Shown piece by piece: positions 1 through 7,831 of a stretch of 20,193 nt of DNA; the stretch's first letter is position 1; every line of letters begins with the position of its first letter. A model generated the notes under the pieces. The model had not been told where the DNA came from. It saw only the letters and a program-made list of their open reading frames with translations, and ran no database searches. A program made the translations under genes and the position numbers. Origin of the DNA: Bacteroidota bacterium. GTDB lineage: Bacteria > Bacteroidota > Rhodothermia > Rhodothermales > UBA10348. The stretch spans positions 1 through 20,193 of the forward strand of contig SMXL01000111.1 in assembly GCA_004356385.1 (NCBI GenBank), given 5' to 3'.

Positions 1-247
1 CATTCCCTTTCGTTTTCTGCTAGCCATATCCGACCCACTCGCCGTTACCGATTCTTGTCTCGTGTCCTCTATGAACACCATTCTGAACACGATTGGTATG
101 ATACAACTTTTGAGGATCTCCTGTATCTGCCATGGCCCGCCTTTCGACTGTCCAGAGGTCAATTTGCGCGATCCTCATCCAATGGTATCAAACTCCCCTT
201 CATCTGGCTATCGGTAATCGGAGTGGGTCAGAACACATAAGCTCACA

Positions 248-916
248 TTGATTTTTCCAACCACCTGCGCGGGATGCGGAGTCGTCGCGGGCCTCTCCTC
301 GATCCCCATATGTACCTATTGCCACTCCATGCTCGAGCAACCCTCTGAAGACGATGTGCGACTGATTCTGACGGAGGCGGGGATAGAAGTTCACCTTGAA
401 CACGCTGTATCACTGTGGTATTACGACTTGGCTGGACCCGTCAGAATACTGCATCGCAAAATCAAATACGGGGAGGGTTATCGATTGGGTCGAATGGTTG
501 GAAGAGCTATCGCTCAGCGACTGCGATTGGTATCCAATACGGGTCCGAAAAGCTTTCCGGACCTGATCGTCCCTGTTCCGGTGCACCCGATACGAGCACT
601 CGAGCGTGGATTTAATCAGTCTGAAGCCCTGGCTGATGGCATTGGAGCTGAACTGGGAGTAGAGGTTTCTCCAGATACGCTGCGTCGCACAAATTTGATG
701 AGCTCGCAAATCCAACTCAACCGAGCTGAACGTATGAAAAACCTTTCAGGTGCGTTTATGGCTGCGAAATCGGACAGCCTGGGCGAACTGCATATCCTAC
801 TCGTCGACGACGTGATTACGACGGGGGCAACGATGCTGGCGGCAATCAACATCCTGCTGAAATGCTCTGTCAATCGGTGCAGCGTGGCCAGTATGGCTAT
901 GGTGCGCCCAACCTAA
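248..916 (+). CDS. comF: ComF family phosphoribosyltransferase-like protein
   Basis: This 222-residue protein has the full ComF architecture. An N-terminal four-cysteine zinc knuckle (Cys7, Cys10, Cys22, Cys25) is followed by a type I phosphoribosyltransferase fold. The family signature VPVPVHPIRALERGFNQSE is at about residues 108-126, the RAERMKNLSGAF stretch at about 159-170, and the PRPP-binding loop VDDVITTGAT at 186-195. ComF proteins are needed for uptake of single-stranded DNA in naturally competent bacteria (ComFC) and are widely kept in non-competent ones, where the role is less clear. The start chosen is TTG at 248, because it places the first zinc-knuckle cysteine at residue 7 and no in-frame ATG precedes it. 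It is the only plus-strand gene in the window and ends 3 nt from the stop codon of the opposing ABC ATPase. The family is certain; the substrate is unknown. Confidence 0.93.
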   Translation: MIFPTTCAGCGVVAGLSSIPICTYCHSMLEQPSEDDVRLILTEAGIEVHLEHAVSLWYYDLAGPVRILHRKIKYGEGYRLGRMVGRAIAQRLRLVSNTGPKSFPDLIVPVPVHPIRALERGFNQSEALADGIGAELGVEVSPDTLRRTNLMSSQIQLNRAERMKNLSGAFMAAKSDSLGELHILLVDDVITTGATMLAAINILLKCSVNRCSVASMAMVRPT

Positions 917-919
917 CCG

Positions 920-1546
920 CTAACGAAAGTCCTCTACATTAATCGAATCATCGCACGACGCTGCTTCGTCAGCGTCGTTTGTTGCGATGATGACAATTTG
1001 ACCATCGGTGCTGGCTTGTTGAATGATAGCATGAATGAGCTTCACACCGTTGGCATCGAGGTTTGCACTCGGCTCATCGAGCAAGAGGACGGGAGGTTCG
1101 GCAAAAAGGGCGAACGCAAACCGGAGCCGCTGCTTCATCCCCGAGGAAAACGTGCCCACCGGATCGTGGGCTCTTGTGCTCAGTTCTACTTTTTCGAGCA
1201 CAGTGGAAATGCGATCTTGAAACGAAGGAAAACTGCGAGCCTTCGCTACGAATCGCAGGTTTTCGGTGGGCGTGAAAGCATCATAGAGATTCAAGTACGG
1301 TGCAACCAGGCCGATATGCATGGGTCTTTCCTCGTTGGAGATTTTACCGTTTCCGACGAACAGATCGACCGCACCCCGCGTGGGTCTCATCACACCAGCC
1401 AATATCTGGATAAGCGTAGACTTCCCTGACCCGTTAGACCCGGTGATGGCAAGCGTACGATCAGGGTTAACCTCGATTGAAATTCTCTTAAAGAGAACAC
1501 GTCGACCAAATCGCTTGCCTATGTTTTCTGTCCGAAGCTGATTCAT
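920..1546 (-). CDS. ABC transporter ATP-binding protein, CcmA-like, orphan
   Basis: This is a single 208-residue nucleotide-binding domain. Walker A is GSNGSGKS (36-43), the signature is FSSGMKQR (133-140), Walker B is VLLLDEP (153-159) and the D-loop is SANLD (160-164). Size and overall pattern resemble the CcmA-type heme-exporter ATPases and other small export ATPases. Two positions are unusual. The Q-loop region reads GLVAPYLNLYD, without the usual glutamine, and the switch (H-loop) position is Asn190 in IIATND rather than His. No permease gene such as ccmB is adjacent: comF lies downstream in opposite orientation, and upstream is an unrelated sugar-isomerase-like gene 69 nt away on the same strand. 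The partner membrane protein must therefore be elsewhere, or the ATPase acts with a distant subunit. The ABC fold is certain; assignment to heme export is not. Confidence 0.9.
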   Translation of the reverse strand: MNQLRTENIGKRFGRRVLFKRISIEVNPDRTLAITGSNGSGKSTLIQILAGVMRPTRGAVDLFVGNGKISNEERPMHIGLVAPYLNLYDAFTPTENLRFVAKARSFPSFQDRISTVLEKVELSTRAHDPVGTFSSGMKQRLRFAFALFAEPPVLLLDEPSANLDANGVKLIHAIIQQASTDGQIVIIATNDADEAASCDDSINVEDFR

Positions 1547-1615
1547 TTGGCAGATTGCTGACTCGGCGGTGACACGTAAGACCGACGATATCGAGCGTAC
1601 TCTTGAGGGATTTGA

Positions 1616-2548
1616 TCAGAAGGAATCGACTTCGCGATAGGCATCAATAACTGCTCTTTCCCCGGCGGTTCCAGATCGTGAATTACCGTGTTCCATACCC
1701 AGAATACCGGAGTAGCCCTTGTCGTGGATATGCTTAAAAACATTATTAAAGTTAATCTCGCCTGTTGTTGGCTCATTTCTCCCCGGATTATCGCCAATCT
1801 GGAAGTAGGCGATTTCATCATACGCCGTATCGATATTCGGAATCAGGTTTCCCTCTGTGATCTGCTGGTGATATAAATCATCAAGAATCTTGCACGCGGG
1901 ACTGGCGACGGCCTTACAGATCTCGTACGCCTGCGAAATCTTGGTTAGAAAAAGACCAGGATGGTCGTGCGGATTCAGCGGTTCGAGCACCATCACAAGT
2001 TCGTGCGGCTCCAGCAGTTCACATGCTTGTTTGAGGCTTTCAACAACGTTGGCGGTTTGATAGCCCGCGTCTTTTCTGAGAGCCACGAATCCAGGGACAA
2101 CCGTCATCCATGTGGCGTTCACCCGTCTGGCAACATCCACCGATTGTCGGATGAACGAAAGAAATTCCTCCCGCCAATCCAGATCACCCGATGCCAAATT
2201 AGGCTCATTCCAATAGATCTTGTGCGCGACGAAGACACCCATCTGAATACCACGATTCGTCATCGTCTGGGCCATCGCATTTTGAACGGAAACCTCGCGA
2301 CTCCGCATTCCGTTGTCTTCGAAAGCAGTAAACCCTTCATCGGCCATGAAATTAAGCTGATCCACCGGGTCGCTACCTGCATGGTTTCTAAACATCCCTA
2401 GGTGAGGGGCATAGTTGAGCTGAAAGGATTTGGCCGATCGAGAAAAGCTTCCTGTCTTGCTTCGACTTCGACCGAACAATTGATTCGCCGGGATCGCCGA
2501 AGCGGCGGTACCGGCAAGACCCAACTTCACAAAGGCGCGTCTTCTCAT
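1616..2548 (-). CDS. Tat-exported hydroxypyruvate isomerase-like TIM-barrel protein
   Basis: A 310-residue protein that begins with a twin-arginine signal (RRRAFVKLG at 2-10, then a short Ala/Gly-rich stretch), so export to the periplasm is likely. The mature part is an AP-endonuclease-2/xylose-isomerase-like TIM barrel of the hydroxypyruvate isomerase (Hyi) branch. Family landmarks are VLEPLNPHDHPGLFL (187-201), LDDLYHQQ (222-229), the stretch from FQIGD to GEINF (249-267) and GILGMEHG (281-288). Glu189 and Glu286 match the two catalytic/metal-binding glutamates of the family, with Asp223 or Asp224 as another ligand candidate. Such exported relatives often sit beside Gfo/Idh/MocA oxidoreductases, as here (113 nt downstream of one). 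The true substrate is probably a sugar or keto-sugar rather than hydroxypyruvate, but that is inference. Confidence 0.88.
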   Translation of the reverse strand: MRRRAFVKLGLAGTAASAIPANQLFGRSRSKTGSFSRSAKSFQLNYAPHLGMFRNHAGSDPVDQLNFMADEGFTAFEDNGMRSREVSVQNAMAQTMTNRGIQMGVFVAHKIYWNEPNLASGDLDWREEFLSFIRQSVDVARRVNATWMTVVPGFVALRKDAGYQTANVVESLKQACELLEPHELVMVLEPLNPHDHPGLFLTKISQAYEICKAVASPACKILDDLYHQQITEGNLIPNIDTAYDEIAYFQIGDNPGRNEPTTGEINFNNVFKHIHDKGYSGILGMEHGNSRSGTAGERAVIDAYREVDSF

Positions 2549-2661
2549 CCGTTTTAAATGTTTGAAGTTTAAACAGCCGTCGGTTCGCCGGGTTGATTCT
2601 CAGATAATCGTCACTTCGGCCCTTTAACCGTTAAATAACCATCACATCGACGTGTTCAAGA

Positions 2662-4002
2662 TTAGATAACCATGGTAACGCCTGGTTCGGGAATAGGATA
2701 TTGCCCATCTGCGTCTGGAAGAACTGGAGGATCCGCGTCGAAAGCGAATCTCTCTGGCATCACACTGACTTCGGAGGCCAACGCTTCATCCCAATCCAAC
2801 ACTTGACCTGAATACGTTGCCATTCGGCCAAGAATGGCAGTAAACGTCGATTCAGCACCATATTTCGCATTGGCGAATTTGTATTCACCGGCCGCAACGG
2901 CAGCGAAGAGCTCGTCATGTTCTACCTGATAGGGATCGGGGTCGTTCTTGCCCTCGTGCTCGAACAGCGTGTGACCCGAAGTAGACTGGATCAATCCAGG
3001 CCGGGACGCCACCCCATTTGATCCGTGAAAGGCCTCGGTGACCCGATTCGTGCAATCGGGCATATGGCGGCATTGACTGATCATCCTGCTCCCATCTTCG
3101 TATTCGTACTCAACATAGTGGTGATCGAAAATCTGTCCGTGATCCGGTCCATTGCGTACGAGTCGGCCTCCCTGTCCCTGGGCCCGGATCGGGTGCCCCT
3201 GCTTGACCCAATTCGAAACGTCAATATTGTGGATGTGTTGTTCTACGATGTGATCTCCGCAGAGCCAATTGAAATAGTACCAGTTGCGCATCTGATACTC
3301 CATCTCTGTCTGACCCGGTTTGCGAGCCCGAACCCACACGCCGGAACTGTTCCAGTAGACTCGCGACATCGTAATGTCCCCTATCATTCCATTCTGCAGG
3401 TGCTCAACCCACCGCTGGTAACGAATCTGATAGTGGCGCTGCAGCCCAACGACCACATTTAATTTCTTCTGCATCGCTAGTTCAGCCGTCTCCAGCACGC
3501 TTCGGATACCCGGCGCATCGGTGGCCACTGGCTTTTCCATGAATACGTGCTTGTCGGCTTCGATCGCAGCCGCGAAGTGAATCGGACGAAATCCTGGAGG
3601 GGTCGCGATGACCAGGACGTCGACCAGGGGGATTAGCTGTTTATATGCGTCAAATCCAACAAATTGACGATCCCTGGGCACATCAACCCGCCCGGCAACG
3701 GCCTCGGCATAATCGGCATCCGCTTTCGTGATGTTCTCTAGACTATCCTCCAGCTGATCCTGAAATGCATCCGCCATCGCAATAAGACGTACGTTTTGGG
3801 ATGTACTGAGAGCCTGAACCGCTGCTCCCGTACCGCGTCCTCCGCAGCCGATCAGGCCAATTCTGATCACGTCCTCAGACGGATAAAACGCGCTGGCACT
3901 TTCGGGGAAATGAGCAGCAACCAGTGAGCCAACAACGGCTGCTGACGTTTTTACAAAGTCACGGCGTGAAACACCGTCTAATTTGATCGTTGGGTTCTTC
4001 AT
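2662..4002 (-). CDS. Tat-exported Gfo/Idh/MocA family oxidoreductase
   Basis: A 446-residue NAD(P)-dependent oxidoreductase with a textbook twin-arginine motif (SRRDFVK at 12-18), a hydrophobic stretch to about residue 38 and an Ala-Ser-Ala cleavage region. The Rossmann fold follows, with IGLIGCGGRGTG (48-59), and the family EKP motif is at 156-158. The C-terminal substrate domain carries GDHIVEQHIHNIDVSNW (249-265), typical of the secreted members of this family. Such enzymes oxidise or reduce sugar and polyol hydroxyls, with cofactor carried through the Tat system in the folded protein. The start at 4002 fits the signal peptide. The gene lies 69 nt downstream of the SUMF1-domain lipoprotein and 113 nt upstream of the TIM-barrel isomerase, suggesting one exported carbohydrate-modifying unit. 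The precise substrate cannot be told from sequence. Confidence 0.92.
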   Translation of the reverse strand: MKNPTIKLDGVSRRDFVKTSAAVVGSLVAAHFPESASAFYPSEDVIRIGLIGCGGRGTGAAVQALSTSQNVRLIAMADAFQDQLEDSLENITKADADYAEAVAGRVDVPRDRQFVGFDAYKQLIPLVDVLVIATPPGFRPIHFAAAIEADKHVFMEKPVATDAPGIRSVLETAELAMQKKLNVVVGLQRHYQIRYQRWVEHLQNGMIGDITMSRVYWNSSGVWVRARKPGQTEMEYQMRNWYYFNWLCGDHIVEQHIHNIDVSNWVKQGHPIRAQGQGGRLVRNGPDHGQIFDHHYVEYEYEDGSRMISQCRHMPDCTNRVTEAFHGSNGVASRPGLIQSTSGHTLFEHEGKNDPDPYQVEHDELFAAVAAGEYKFANAKYGAESTFTAILGRMATYSGQVLDWDEALASEVSVMPERFAFDADPPVLPDADGQYPIPEPGVTMVI

Positions 4003-4071
4003 GTCGACGTAGACCCGTTTGTGGTGTGCAAATAGGAGTGGGGTTCGAGGAATATAGACGAGAAATCGGGT

Positions 4072-5139
4072 TTATTCTCCTAAAACGAATTGCCAAAAGG
4101 CGACTTGTTCGTCTTCGCTTGGTTGGTTTAGGGGCCGAACGAGCCGAAATCCTACAAATGGTGAATCGGTATTCCACCAAAAACTTTTGGGAATCTGTGG
4201 ATCTCTGCTCTTCCAGTTCAAATTGGATTCCATCCGGGCTGTACAGCGGACTTCCGAAACGTCGTCGTCGTAGGCACCCCCACGGACGGTTCTCGGGTGG
4301 AGTCGATCAGGACGCCTCCACGGGTTGAACCCATCGGTTGATTCGATCGACTCATAAAATGCTTCGTCGTATTGATCGAGTGTCCACTCGGCTGCATTAC
4401 CAAGTAAGTCGTGAATCCCGAGCGCGTCGGCAGATCGTGTACCTACCTTTTTCAATTCTGTCCCTGAGTTGCCTTTGTACCATCCTCTTTCCCGAAGTGA
4501 TGACTCGGTAAGGTCGGCATTTCCACCAGCGGTGCAGGCGAGTTCCCATTCGGTTTCCGTGGGTAGTCTAAAAAACTCGCCCGTTTTTTCCGTCAGCCAC
4601 TTCGCGTATTGCAACGCCCCCCATTGTGTCATGCCAACAGCCGGAAATCCGCGTCCGCTCATTCCGTGTGCGGGATCCTCGTAGGGTGTGCTCGGCCGGG
4701 CAATAGCATCGACATCCATACGGTGCCCCTCAACGGCCGTCGAATCGGTGTCCCGGTCGACGTATCGGAGCAGCGCGTATTCATCATGCGTGACTTCAAA
4801 CCGTCCAATCATAAAAGCGTCGACGGTCACTTCGACTTGTGGCGCTTCGTCCTCGTCTGCTCCTTCAGTTTCGGCCGGCGTCCCCAGCTTGAACGCTCCT
4901 CCTGAAACCGTAACCATCTCAAACGAGATCGTACTTCCCGGAATTCGGTACCGCGTAATTCCTGCCGGTGTCGAGTCTACGATATCCTTTTCGTCCAAAC
5001 GGTCGGAGTTGCCCGCATCTAATTCTGATTTGGCGGTTCTGTTGTTGGAGCTCTCCGGTATGTGCGATGTGCTGCAGCTTCCAATCTGAAGCAGAACAAA
5101 CGCTGCTGATGCTACTAATAATGTGGTGGGCAATCGCAT
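4072..5139 (-). CDS. SUMF1/formylglycine-generating-enzyme-like lipoprotein, probably without FGE activity
   Basis: I chose the ATG at 5139 (355 residues) over an upstream in-frame start at 5253. It begins directly with a lipoprotein signal, MRLPTTLLVASAAFVLLQIG, ending at Cys22 with a lipobox-like IGSC. After a low-complexity linker, the SUMF1 (FGE-sulfatase/C-type-lectin-like) domain runs almost to the C-terminus. Its landmarks are GGAFKLGTP, GRFEVTHDEYALL, FRLPTETEWELAC, GIHDLLGNAAEW, TVRGGAYDDD and FVGFRLVRP. In true formylglycine-generating enzymes the segment after the RGG-S/A-Y motif carries the redox cysteines. Here it reads GGAYDDDVSEVRCTAR, and its single Cys aligns with a later, non-catalytic position. 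I therefore infer a structural or binding role, as in other SUMF1-domain lipoproteins of the Bacteroidota such as the Gld proteins. It heads the exported oxidoreductase/isomerase group. Confidence 0.85.
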   Translation of the reverse strand: MRLPTTLLVASAAFVLLQIGSCSTSHIPESSNNRTAKSELDAGNSDRLDEKDIVDSTPAGITRYRIPGSTISFEMVTVSGGAFKLGTPAETEGADEDEAPQVEVTVDAFMIGRFEVTHDEYALLRYVDRDTDSTAVEGHRMDVDAIARPSTPYEDPAHGMSGRGFPAVGMTQWGALQYAKWLTEKTGEFFRLPTETEWELACTAGGNADLTESSLRERGWYKGNSGTELKKVGTRSADALGIHDLLGNAAEWTLDQYDEAFYESIESTDGFNPWRRPDRLHPRTVRGGAYDDDVSEVRCTARMESNLNWKSRDPQIPKSFWWNTDSPFVGFRLVRPLNQPSEDEQVAFWQFVLGE

Positions 5140-5226
5140 TCGGCAAGATACGGTGAGCGGAATTCGGGTGGTACCATATGTCCGCAAGGTAGGGCGTAGC
5201 ACGAGTGCGTAGATAATTACGGGTCC

Positions 5227-5285
5227 GGAGCACGTTTCCCGTTTATGTAGCACGAAGCAGCTATTCCCCTTTCAATACGTGCTCC
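5227..5285. other. Long-loop inverted repeat between the thioesterase and SUMF1 genes
   Basis: GGAGCACGT (5227-5235) and ACGTGCTCC (5277-5285) are perfect 9-bp arms separated by 41 nt. They lie in the 168-nt gap downstream of the thioesterase stop and upstream of the SUMF1 start. No T-run follows, so this is not a standard terminator; it might form a transcript hairpin or a paired binding site. Confidence 0.3.
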
Positions 5286-5307
5286 AAACTGGAAATGGTC
5301 GAAGCAA

Positions 5308-5751
5308 TTACTGTTTCTGGAGAACAACCATGGTCATCCGGCTGGTACTCACCAACCGGCCTTCAGAATCCGTGATCTCCGCTTCCCAGACTTGGGTCGT
5401 TTTCCCCAAGTGTACGGGACGTGCGATGCCTTCTACCATTCCGCTCGTAGCACGGCGGATATGATTTGCATTTATCTCTATCCCGACGCAGTACTGATCA
5501 TCTTCAACGGTGCAATGGGCGGCAGTGCTTCCCAGTGTTTCAGCAAGCGCTACTGAAGCTCCTCCGTGGAGTATTCCAAGCGGCTGGGTAGTCTTTTTGT
5601 CCACCGGCATTCGAGCCCTTAAGAAATCATCTCCGATCTCAACAAATTCGATTCCGATGTGCGAGACCATACAGTTCTCACTGAACTGATTCAGCCACTC
5701 AATATCGAATGACCGCTTCCAAATAGGCTTTGACATTGACGAACCGTCCAT
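5308..5751 (-). CDS. YdiI/MenI-like hotdog-fold acyl-CoA thioesterase
   Basis: A 147-residue single hotdog-domain protein of the PaaI/YdiI group. It resembles E. coli YdiI (MenI) over nearly its full length: IWKRSFDIEWLN at the start, then GDDFLRARMPVD, QPLGILHGGASVALAETLGS (56-75) and RPVHLGKTTQVWE. Glu71 in the HGGASVALAE helix matches the catalytic carboxylate. YdiI hydrolyses 1,4-dihydroxy-2-naphthoyl-CoA in menaquinone synthesis but also a range of acyl- and aroyl-CoAs. No menaquinone gene is in the window; the gene follows the acyl-CoA carboxylase by 31 nt, so a housekeeping CoA-releasing role in the acyl-CoA block is equally possible. The ATG at 5751 is preferred because AGGA lies about 7 nt before it; Met6 (5736) is the alternative. 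Confidence 0.9.
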   Translation of the reverse strand: MDGSSMSKPIWKRSFDIEWLNQFSENCMVSHIGIEFVEIGDDFLRARMPVDKKTTQPLGILHGGASVALAETLGSTAAHCTVEDDQYCVGIEINANHIRRATSGMVEGIARPVHLGKTTQVWEAEITDSEGRLVSTSRMTMVVLQKQ

Positions 5752-5782
5752 ATGGATCCTAGGTGTGTGAGTGTATGGGCGC

Positions 5783-7468
5783 TTAGGTCTGTATGATTCC
5801 CGGGTTGAATCGTGGAATGTCCGGATTGTGGTTCGCCATCTCTATACCGGTCGAGAGCCACAGTCGCGTTTTTACCGGATCGATCAGTTCATCGACCCAT
5901 AACCTGGCCGCTGCATAATAGGGGGACGTCTGAGCGTCGTAGCGATCCTGAATTTCCTTGAGCAAGGCAGCTTTTTGTTTATCGGTTAAAACCTCTCCTT
6001 CTCGTTCTCGCTTCGCCGATTGGATCTGCATGAGCGTTTCCGCCGCTTGAGCCCCTCCCATCACTGCGATTCGGGCAGTTGGCCAAGCCAGAATCAAACG
6101 TGGGTCGTACGCTCGCCCGCACATCGCGTAATTGCCCGCACCGTAGGAATTTCCTACGATCACCGTAAATTTGGGTACCACACTGTTGGCTACAGCGCTC
6201 ACCATTTTCGCTCCGTCCTTGATGATCCCACCGTGCTCCGCTCTGGACCCCACCATGAAGCCGGTCACATCCTGAAAAAACACGAGCGGAATCCGCTTCT
6301 GATTGCAGCTCATTATAAAGCGCGCTGCCTTATCTGCTGAATCTGAATATATTACGCCACCCGCCTGCATCTCGTCGACGCGGGATTTAGCGCCTCCTTT
6401 CGCCCGAACGACCAGGCGCTGATTGGCGACGACTCCTACACTCCATCCATCTATGCGGGCATATCCGGTCAAAATCGTCTGACCGTACCCCTTCTTGTAT
6501 TCCGTCCAGGATCCGGCATCGATTATTCTAGAGAGTACGTCATGCATGTCGTACGGAGCAGAGGAAGACACCGGAATAATACCGTACAAATCCTCGGCAG
6601 CGTATTCCGGTTCTGTAGAATCGATTCGATCAAATCCAGCCTTTGGACGCTCTCCCAATCGGCCGATTAAGTCGCGAATGGTAGTAAGGCATTCGTCATC
6701 GTCCGCCATTAGATAGTCTGTAACACCTGAGATCTTAGAGTGTGTGACCGCCCCGCCAAGCGTTTCTTTGTCGGTCGTCTCGCCAATTGCAGCCTTAACC
6801 AGAAAAGGCCCCGCAAGAAATACCGACCCGGTGCCTTCGACAATCAAAGCATCGTCACTCATGATCGGGAGATACGCACCACCCGCAACGCAGCTTCCCA
6901 TGATTGCGCTGATTTGAGGGACACCCAGGCTCGACAAAACGGCATTATTTCTAAAAATCCTTCCAAAATGATCTTTATCGGCAAATATTTCGTCCTGCAT
7001 TGGGAGAAATACTCCCGCCGAATCCACCAGATAAATAATTGGAATCCGATTTTCGAGCGCCAGCTCCTGGGCTCGAAGATTCTTTTTTGCCGTCATCGGA
7101 AACCAGGCACCCGCCTTTACCGTGGCGTCATTCGCAACGATGATGCAAAGTTTTCCGGACACCTTCCCCAGGCCCATCACTGTACCAGCCGATGGGCAAC
7201 CACCCTCTTCTTCGTACATGCCATAGGCAGCGAACGTGCCCATCTCCAGAAAATCACTCCCCTCATCCAGCAATCTGGAGACACGTTCTCGTGCGAGGAG
7301 TTTCCCTCTCTCGTGTTCCCTTTCCTGGCGCTTTTTTCCGCCGCCCTCAGCGACTTCGGTTCGGCGAAGCTCAAGTTCATCGATCAACTCGGCCAAGGAT
7401 TCCATTCGAATTTTGACCGACTTCTCACCGATATCGAGTTCACTTCCAAGTCCAGTTTTACTAGGCAT
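5783..7468 (-). CDS. Acyl-CoA carboxylase carboxyltransferase (beta) subunit, methylcrotonyl-CoA carboxylase type
   Basis: A 561-residue carboxyltransferase with two crotonase-like halves, the usual length for biotin-dependent acyl-CoA carboxylase beta chains. Residues 149-176 (DSAGVFLPMQDEIFADKDHF and following), IMGSCVAGGAYLP (189-201), FFQDVTGFMVG (397-407), GGIIKDGAKMVSAVA (413-427) and NSYGAGNYAMCGRAYDPR (440-457) fit the methylcrotonyl-CoA carboxylase branch better than the propionyl- or acetyl-CoA branches. The GGA and GAGN segments form the oxyanion pockets. The enzyme transfers CO2 from carboxybiotin to an acyl-CoA, in leucine catabolism if it is genuinely MCC. The biotin-carboxylase/biotin-carrier alpha chain is not in the window. 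It lies 83 nt downstream of the CsbD-like gene and 31 nt upstream of the thioesterase. Family is sure; acyl-chain specificity is not. Confidence 0.92.
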   Translation of the reverse strand: MPSKTGLGSELDIGEKSVKIRMESLAELIDELELRRTEVAEGGGKKRQEREHERGKLLARERVSRLLDEGSDFLEMGTFAAYGMYEEEGGCPSAGTVMGLGKVSGKLCIIVANDATVKAGAWFPMTAKKNLRAQELALENRIPIIYLVDSAGVFLPMQDEIFADKDHFGRIFRNNAVLSSLGVPQISAIMGSCVAGGAYLPIMSDDALIVEGTGSVFLAGPFLVKAAIGETTDKETLGGAVTHSKISGVTDYLMADDDECLTTIRDLIGRLGERPKAGFDRIDSTEPEYAAEDLYGIIPVSSSAPYDMHDVLSRIIDAGSWTEYKKGYGQTILTGYARIDGWSVGVVANQRLVVRAKGGAKSRVDEMQAGGVIYSDSADKAARFIMSCNQKRIPLVFFQDVTGFMVGSRAEHGGIIKDGAKMVSAVANSVVPKFTVIVGNSYGAGNYAMCGRAYDPRLILAWPTARIAVMGGAQAAETLMQIQSAKREREGEVLTDKQKAALLKEIQDRYDAQTSPYYAAARLWVDELIDPVKTRLWLSTGIEMANHNPDIPRFNPGIIQT

Positions 7469-7551
7469 ACTGAATTTGTAACTGACAGAAGGAAAACAGC
7501 CCGTGCCCGGTGGTCGGACTCATTGGACTCTTAGGACGGGAAGAATCGAGG

Positions 7552-7746
7552 CTAGAGAAGCGCCGTAATCTTCTGAAGGATGTCAGATTGTTCCTCGCCA
7601 GTCCGCTCGTTGATCAAGGCTACCATTTTTTTCAAATCTCCGCGGGCTTTCTTCAGTTCTGCGACTGTAAATTCTTGCTCGCTCCAAATGGTCTGGATCT
7701 GCGTCATTACGCGCGCCCAGCTTTCGTTCATCGCGTCCGTTGCCAT
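7552..7746 (-). CDS. Small CsbD-like protein
   Basis: A 64-residue, soluble, mostly helical protein. The pattern of SWARVMTQIQTIWSEQEFT followed by VAELKKARGDL, KKMVALINERTGEEQ and a final hydrophobic helix matches the CsbD/YjbJ fold (W...IK..W..LT..DL....G....L...I...TG....I...I). I judge this from pattern only. CsbD proteins are abundant stress-induced proteins of unknown biochemical role. The ATG at 7746 is preceded by a good Shine-Dalgarno (AAGGA about 4-5 nt upstream), one of the clearest in the window, which supports a real gene. It sits between the beta-oxidation operon (138 nt away) and the carboxylase gene (83 nt away). Its unusually long upstream gap holds palindromes, so it may have its own promoter. 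Confidence 0.72.
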   Translation of the reverse strand: MATDAMNESWARVMTQIQTIWSEQEFTVAELKKARGDLKKMVALINERTGEEQSDILQKITALL

Positions 7747-7831
7747 GAGTCCTTGTGTTATCTACTAACAGAAATTGAGTCCATTGGTACACTGATCACC
7801 CGACGGAGTTTCGAGTGTTTTCGCTATTGCG

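Noticed and set aside
55..240. A 61-codon frame upstream of comF
   Set aside because: No recognisable motif or ribosome binding site, and composition gives no support; the first 247 nt are left as unexplained upstream sequence.
5140..5253. N-terminal extension of the SUMF1 protein from an upstream start
   Set aside because: The extension has no signal features, whereas the ATG at 5139 begins a clean lipoprotein signal with Cys22.
6740..7534. 264-codon plus-strand frame opposite the carboxylase
   Set aside because: It is antisense to a conserved carboxyltransferase and its product has no recognisable domain.
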